Part shown: positions 21,784 to 24,297 of the stretch, one piece after another
How the letters are laid out: the number at the start of each line of letters is the position of its first letter
Numbering within the stretch: position 1 is the first letter of the stretch
Assembly: GCA_018816485.1 (NCBI GenBank)
Contig: JAHIVL010000070.1
Location: 1-24,297, forward strand
Direction: 5' to 3'
Source: Patescibacteria group bacterium
GTDB taxonomy: Bacteria > Patescibacteriota > Microgenomatia > UBA1400 > PJMF01
Length of the DNA: 24,297 bases
The notes under the pieces: generated by a model
What the model saw: only the letters and a program-made list of their open reading frames with translations
The model's database searches: none
Told to the model about the DNA's origin: nothing
Made by a program: the position numbers and the translations under genes

Positions 21784-23840
21784 TGCCAAATATTTTAAAC
21801 TCACTACCATTTTTTAAAAAGAAAGAAAATGACAAAATTAATACTGATCTCGTGCCAAGCCAAGAACAAAAAGACTTAGAAAAGTTACAAGAATTCTCAA
21901 GAGGTCTTGTCACCATTCAAGATATTATTGCCCCAGAAGCAATTGAGGTCGATTTCACTTTCCAAAAAATAAACTCCACATATACCAGAACCATCTTTAT
22001 CGCTGGATATCCAAGAACCGTTCCTGCAAACTGGCTTTCTCCATTAATTAACTACCCGCATCAGATGAGTATTGCTATGTTTATTTACCCAGTCGATTCG
22101 GGAGAAATTCTTGATAACTTGAAAAGAAAGATCACCGAGATGGAGGCTGAAATTCAGTCCGATTTGAGATCTGGAAAAATTAGTAACATCAATACTGAAA
22201 TCAAGCTTGATGATGCTAGGTTTATTAGAGAAGAACTTGCTAAAGGTTCTGAAAGGTTCTTCCAATTTGGATTATATGTAACGATTCAGACAGAAACCAA
22301 AGAAGAACTTGATAAAATCACCAAAAGTATTCAATCAGCTCTAGGATCACTTCTAATTGTTTCAAAAAAAGCCACACTTCAAATGGATGAAGGTTTTAAA
22401 ACTACCCTTCCCATGGGAACAGACAAGCTAAAAGTTACTAGAAACATGGACACCACTTCTCTGGCAACAACTTTCCCATTCACCTCAAGTGAGCTTACAA
22501 TGGAAACAGGAATTATCTATGGGATTAATGAACATAATGACTCGTTAGTTATCTTTGATAGATTTAAAATGGAAAATGCCAACATGGTTATTTTCGCAAA
22601 ATCCGGAGCTGGAAAATCTTACACTGTCAAACTGGAAATATTGCGTCAGCTTATGTTTGGAACCGAAGTTCTGGTTCTAGATCCAGAACACGAGTATGAG
22701 GATTTGTCCAAGGCCGCAGACGGCGAATATATTAACTTCACTTTCGGATCAAAAACCAAGTTAAACCCCTTCGATCTTTCAAACCTTTATGAAGAAGGAG
22801 AAAATGAACTTGGACAAAAAATTATTTCATTGCATGGACTTTTAAAAGTAATGTTAGGTGATATGACCCCCCAACAAGACGCTCTTTTAGACAGGGCTTT
22901 GGTTGCTGCTTACAAAGCTAAAGGAATTACTCCGGATCCAGCTACCCAAACTAACGAACCTCCGCTCATGGAAGATGTTTACAAAGCTTTAATCGGAATG
23001 GAATCTTCAGATGCTGACGATATATCCGCCAGATTAGAAAAATATATTGTTGGTTCGTTTAGAGGAATTTTTGATCAGAAATCCAACTTTAATATTAAAA
23101 ACCAATTGACAATTTTTTCAGTTAAAGAAATGGAAGAATCAATTCGCCCTATTGCCATGTATGTTATTCTAGATTTTATCTGGACCAGAGTTAAAAAAGA
23201 CCTAAAAAAAAGAATTCTCGTCGTTGATGAAGCCTGGTATTTTATGAAAAGCCCAGACTCAGCATCATTTCTACACTCGATGGTTAAAAGAGCTAGAAAA
23301 TATTTTCTTGGAGTTACAACCATCACTCAAGATGTTGAGGATTTTTTACACAATGATTATGGAAGAGCAATTGTTACTAACGCTTCTATTCAATTTTTAA
23401 TGAAACAATCAACGGCTTCAATTCCGATCTTAGCTGAAACATTTTATTTATCTCAAGGAGAAAGACAGCTTTTAGTTTCATCTGACGTTGGAGAAGGAAT
23501 TTTTTTTGCCGGACAAAACCACGTTGCGCTAAGAGTGGTTGCTTCTGATGAAGAGCATCAAGTTATTACAACCAATCCTGAAGAATTAGCTCATAGAAAA
23601 GATCTCGAGGCTTCAAATATGCCTGGAAGCAACTCTGTTCTAAGACAGGATAATCCAACGAACGCCGAAGAAGACACGGATGAGGAAAAAAAGAAAAAAG
23701 AAGAAATTATGAAGCAATTTAAAGAAGCAGACACAAAAGAAAACAAACAAGGTGAAAACAAACAAGGTGAAGATGATAAAGAAATGAAAACAGCAACGTC
23801 TTTATACTCTATAGATACCTACTCTCCGCCCTCTACTTGA
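21783..23840 (+). CDS. virB4: VirB4/TraC-family T4SS ATPase
   Basis: The 685-residue protein powers substrate transfer or pilin handling at the inner face of the membrane. Residues about 30-240 are the TraC/VirB4 N-terminal domain. The ATPase core follows with Walker A 'AKSGAGKSYTVK' (Lys278), 'LVLDPEHEYEDL' just after it, Walker B 'RILVVDEAWYFM' (Asp482, Glu483), and 'ITQDVEDFL' as the sensor-like motif. The length is within the usual VirB4 range. The C-terminal 60 residues are highly charged, with a perfect pentapeptide duplication ENKQG-ENKQG. The start overlaps the TraC-like gene. No VirD4 coupling ATPase or VirB11 is present in the window, so this is the only visible motor. The next gene is dnaA. 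Confidence 0.92.
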   Translation: MPNILNSLPFFKKKENDKINTDLVPSQEQKDLEKLQEFSRGLVTIQDIIAPEAIEVDFTFQKINSTYTRTIFIAGYPRTVPANWLSPLINYPHQMSIAMFIYPVDSGEILDNLKRKITEMEAEIQSDLRSGKISNINTEIKLDDARFIREELAKGSERFFQFGLYVTIQTETKEELDKITKSIQSALGSLLIVSKKATLQMDEGFKTTLPMGTDKLKVTRNMDTTSLATTFPFTSSELTMETGIIYGINEHNDSLVIFDRFKMENANMVIFAKSGAGKSYTVKLEILRQLMFGTEVLVLDPEHEYEDLSKAADGEYINFTFGSKTKLNPFDLSNLYEEGENELGQKIISLHGLLKVMLGDMTPQQDALLDRALVAAYKAKGITPDPATQTNEPPLMEDVYKALIGMESSDADDISARLEKYIVGSFRGIFDQKSNFNIKNQLTIFSVKEMEESIRPIAMYVILDFIWTRVKKDLKKRILVVDEAWYFMKSPDSASFLHSMVKRARKYFLGVTTITQDVEDFLHNDYGRAIVTNASIQFLMKQSTASIPILAETFYLSQGERQLLVSSDVGEGIFFAGQNHVALRVVASDEEHQVITTNPEELAHRKDLEASNMPGSNSVLRQDNPTNAEEDTDEEKKKKEEIMKQFKEADTKENKQGENKQGEDDKEMKTATSLYSIDTYSPPST
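23739..23768 (+). repeat. 15-bp perfect tandem duplication in virB4 tail
   Basis: The unit GAAAACAAACAAGGT occurs twice head to tail and keeps the reading frame, giving ENKQG twice in the charged C-terminal tail. This is a likely slippage site with copy number that may vary between strains. Confidence 0.85.
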
Positions 23841-23881
23841 TCTACTGTCCAATGGATCGGTCTTTTTCTCCTCTTGTTTAA

Positions 23882-23902
23882 TGTGGATAACTTTGTGTAT
23901 AA
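23882..23902 (-). promoter_or_regulatory. Two DnaA boxes upstream of dnaA
   Basis: Read on the minus strand, TTATCCACA is at 23890-23882 (perfect consensus) and TTATACACA at 23902-23894. They share orientation and start 12 bases apart. The boxes lie 55-75 bases before dnaA and are followed by an AT-rich stretch. They fit DnaA autoregulation or part of an origin of replication; two boxes alone do not prove oriC. Confidence 0.8.
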
Positions 23903-23944
23903 ATAGGCTTATTCAAATAATAAATTTTCTGCCCAAAGGTTTTA

Positions 23945-23950
23945 TTTAAT
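23945..23950 (+). promoter_or_regulatory. Probable -10 box of dnaA
   Basis: TTTAAT (five of six matches to TATAAT) lies six bases before the ATG at 23957, the same spacing as at the two GTG-start genes. The mRNA would be leaderless. AT richness makes chance matches common, so confidence is moderate. Confidence 0.45.
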
Positions 23951-23956
23951 AACACT

Positions 23957-24297
23957 ATGCAAATTGGTAACGTGCCGTCTAGCGAAGTTAAACATATCTG
24001 GGATCAAGCTTGTGCTCAACTTCAGATTCAACTGTCGCCCGCTGTCTACAACACCTGGATTGTTTCCAATCCAGTCTCAACCCTGGATTATTTAGAAGAC
24101 AGCAAATGTCTTGCTACAATAATGAGTCCAACAGCTTTTCATTCTACAAATCTTAAAAAAAATCTTCATTTGCAAATTAAACAATCTCTTGATAAAGCAA
24201 CGGGAAAAAATTGTGAAATACAATACGTTGTAGGCTCAATTGTATTTTCTCCAGCAACCAACAGAATGAACAAAGCTCGCCAATCGGGATTTTCCAC
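23957..24297 (+). CDS. dnaA: Chromosomal replication initiator DnaA (partial, N-terminal domain only)
   Basis: I translated this from the ATG at 23957; it is open to the window edge (113 full codons). The N-terminus 'VKHIWDQACAQLQIQLSPA' followed by 'VYNTWIVSNPVSTLDYLED', then 'MSPTAFHSTNLKKNLHLQI', is DnaA domain I, which binds helicase and other DnaA molecules and normally reads 'W..cL..l...ls...f.tWi.pl'. After about residue 95 the linker begins. The AAA+ and DNA-binding domains lie outside the window. Support comes from the two DnaA boxes 55-75 bases upstream, the usual autoregulatory setting. It follows virB4 with 116 bases between and is probably transcribed on its own. Confidence 0.85.
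   Translation, partial: MQIGNVPSSEVKHIWDQACAQLQIQLSPAVYNTWIVSNPVSTLDYLEDSKCLATIMSPTAFHSTNLKKNLHLQIKQSLDKATGKNCEIQYVVGSIVFSPATNRMNKARQSGFS

Noticed and set aside
23841..23880. Terminator hairpin after virB4
   Set aside because: The possible stem around 'ACTGTCCAATGGATCGGT' has mismatches and only a moderate T-run; not strong enough to call.
1..24297. Integrative conjugative element or phage
   Set aside because: No integrase, relaxase, VirD4, phage structural gene or flanking att-like repeat was found; neighbours are housekeeping genes.
1..24297. Recoded UGA (Gly) as in Gracilibacteria/Absconditabacteria
   Set aside because: TGA ends idi, the DHH-like gene and others at natural protein ends, and no gene needs TGA to be read through.
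1..24297. tRNA, rRNA, CRISPR array or riboswitch
   Set aside because: No cloverleaf, rRNA block, regularly spaced repeat or long structured leader was seen; intergenic gaps are all under about 125 bases.

Overview
The window is AT-rich, uses the standard genetic code (TGA is a real stop in several genes) and reads as a chromosomal segment of a Patescibacteria/CPR bacterium, probably Microgenomates-like. This assignment is inference. It rests on small paralogous two-helix type IV secretion pilins, a VirB6-like protein carrying an internal 'PAYAQG' motif, a PrgI protein with a C-terminal beta-sandwich, a split TraC/VirB4 pair, very tight gene spacing, and few Shine-Dalgarno sites.

Region A (1-2654, minus strand) is a compact operon. 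It runs from an ECF-like sigma factor, through a 64-residue single-pass protein and a 116-residue membrane protein, to type I isopentenyl-diphosphate isomerase, and ends in HMG-CoA reductase, which runs off the left edge. It links isoprenoid precursor synthesis (mevalonate route) to a dedicated sigma factor.

Region B (2677-23840) is a large type IV secretion/pilus-like locus. It holds seven pilin-like genes with eight pilin modules (one gene is a tandem double pilin), a secreted Cys-rich protein with a C-terminal lytic-transglycosylase-like domain (VirB1-like), a VirB6-like channel protein and a 1142-residue membrane protein with a C-terminal M23 peptidase. These are followed by a PEGA/beta-propeller protein, a PrgI (VirB3-like) protein, a TraC-like protein and the VirB4 ATPase. 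Two minus-strand genes interrupt it: a degenerate DHH-phosphoesterase homologue with a basic tail, and a 1082-residue soluble helical protein of unknown function. No relaxase, VirD4, VirB8/9/10/11 or integrase is visible. This is a reduced Gram-positive-style machine sitting directly upstream of dnaA, and it does not look like an obvious conjugative element. A role in surface attachment, DNA uptake or host contact is plausible but unproven.

Region C (23841-24297) is the dnaA promoter region, with two DnaA boxes, and the 5' end of dnaA.

Regulation: several transcription units have TATAAT-like boxes only 6-10 bases before the start codon, which implies leaderless mRNAs. These include the sigma gene, the first pilin, the two cell-wall hydrolases (both GTG starts), the VirB6-like gene and probably dnaA. 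By contrast, one pilin (5328-5696) has a full -35/-10 promoter, a good ribosome binding site and a strong intrinsic terminator, so it is the best candidate for the major pilin. No stretch longer than 300 bases lacks a gene.
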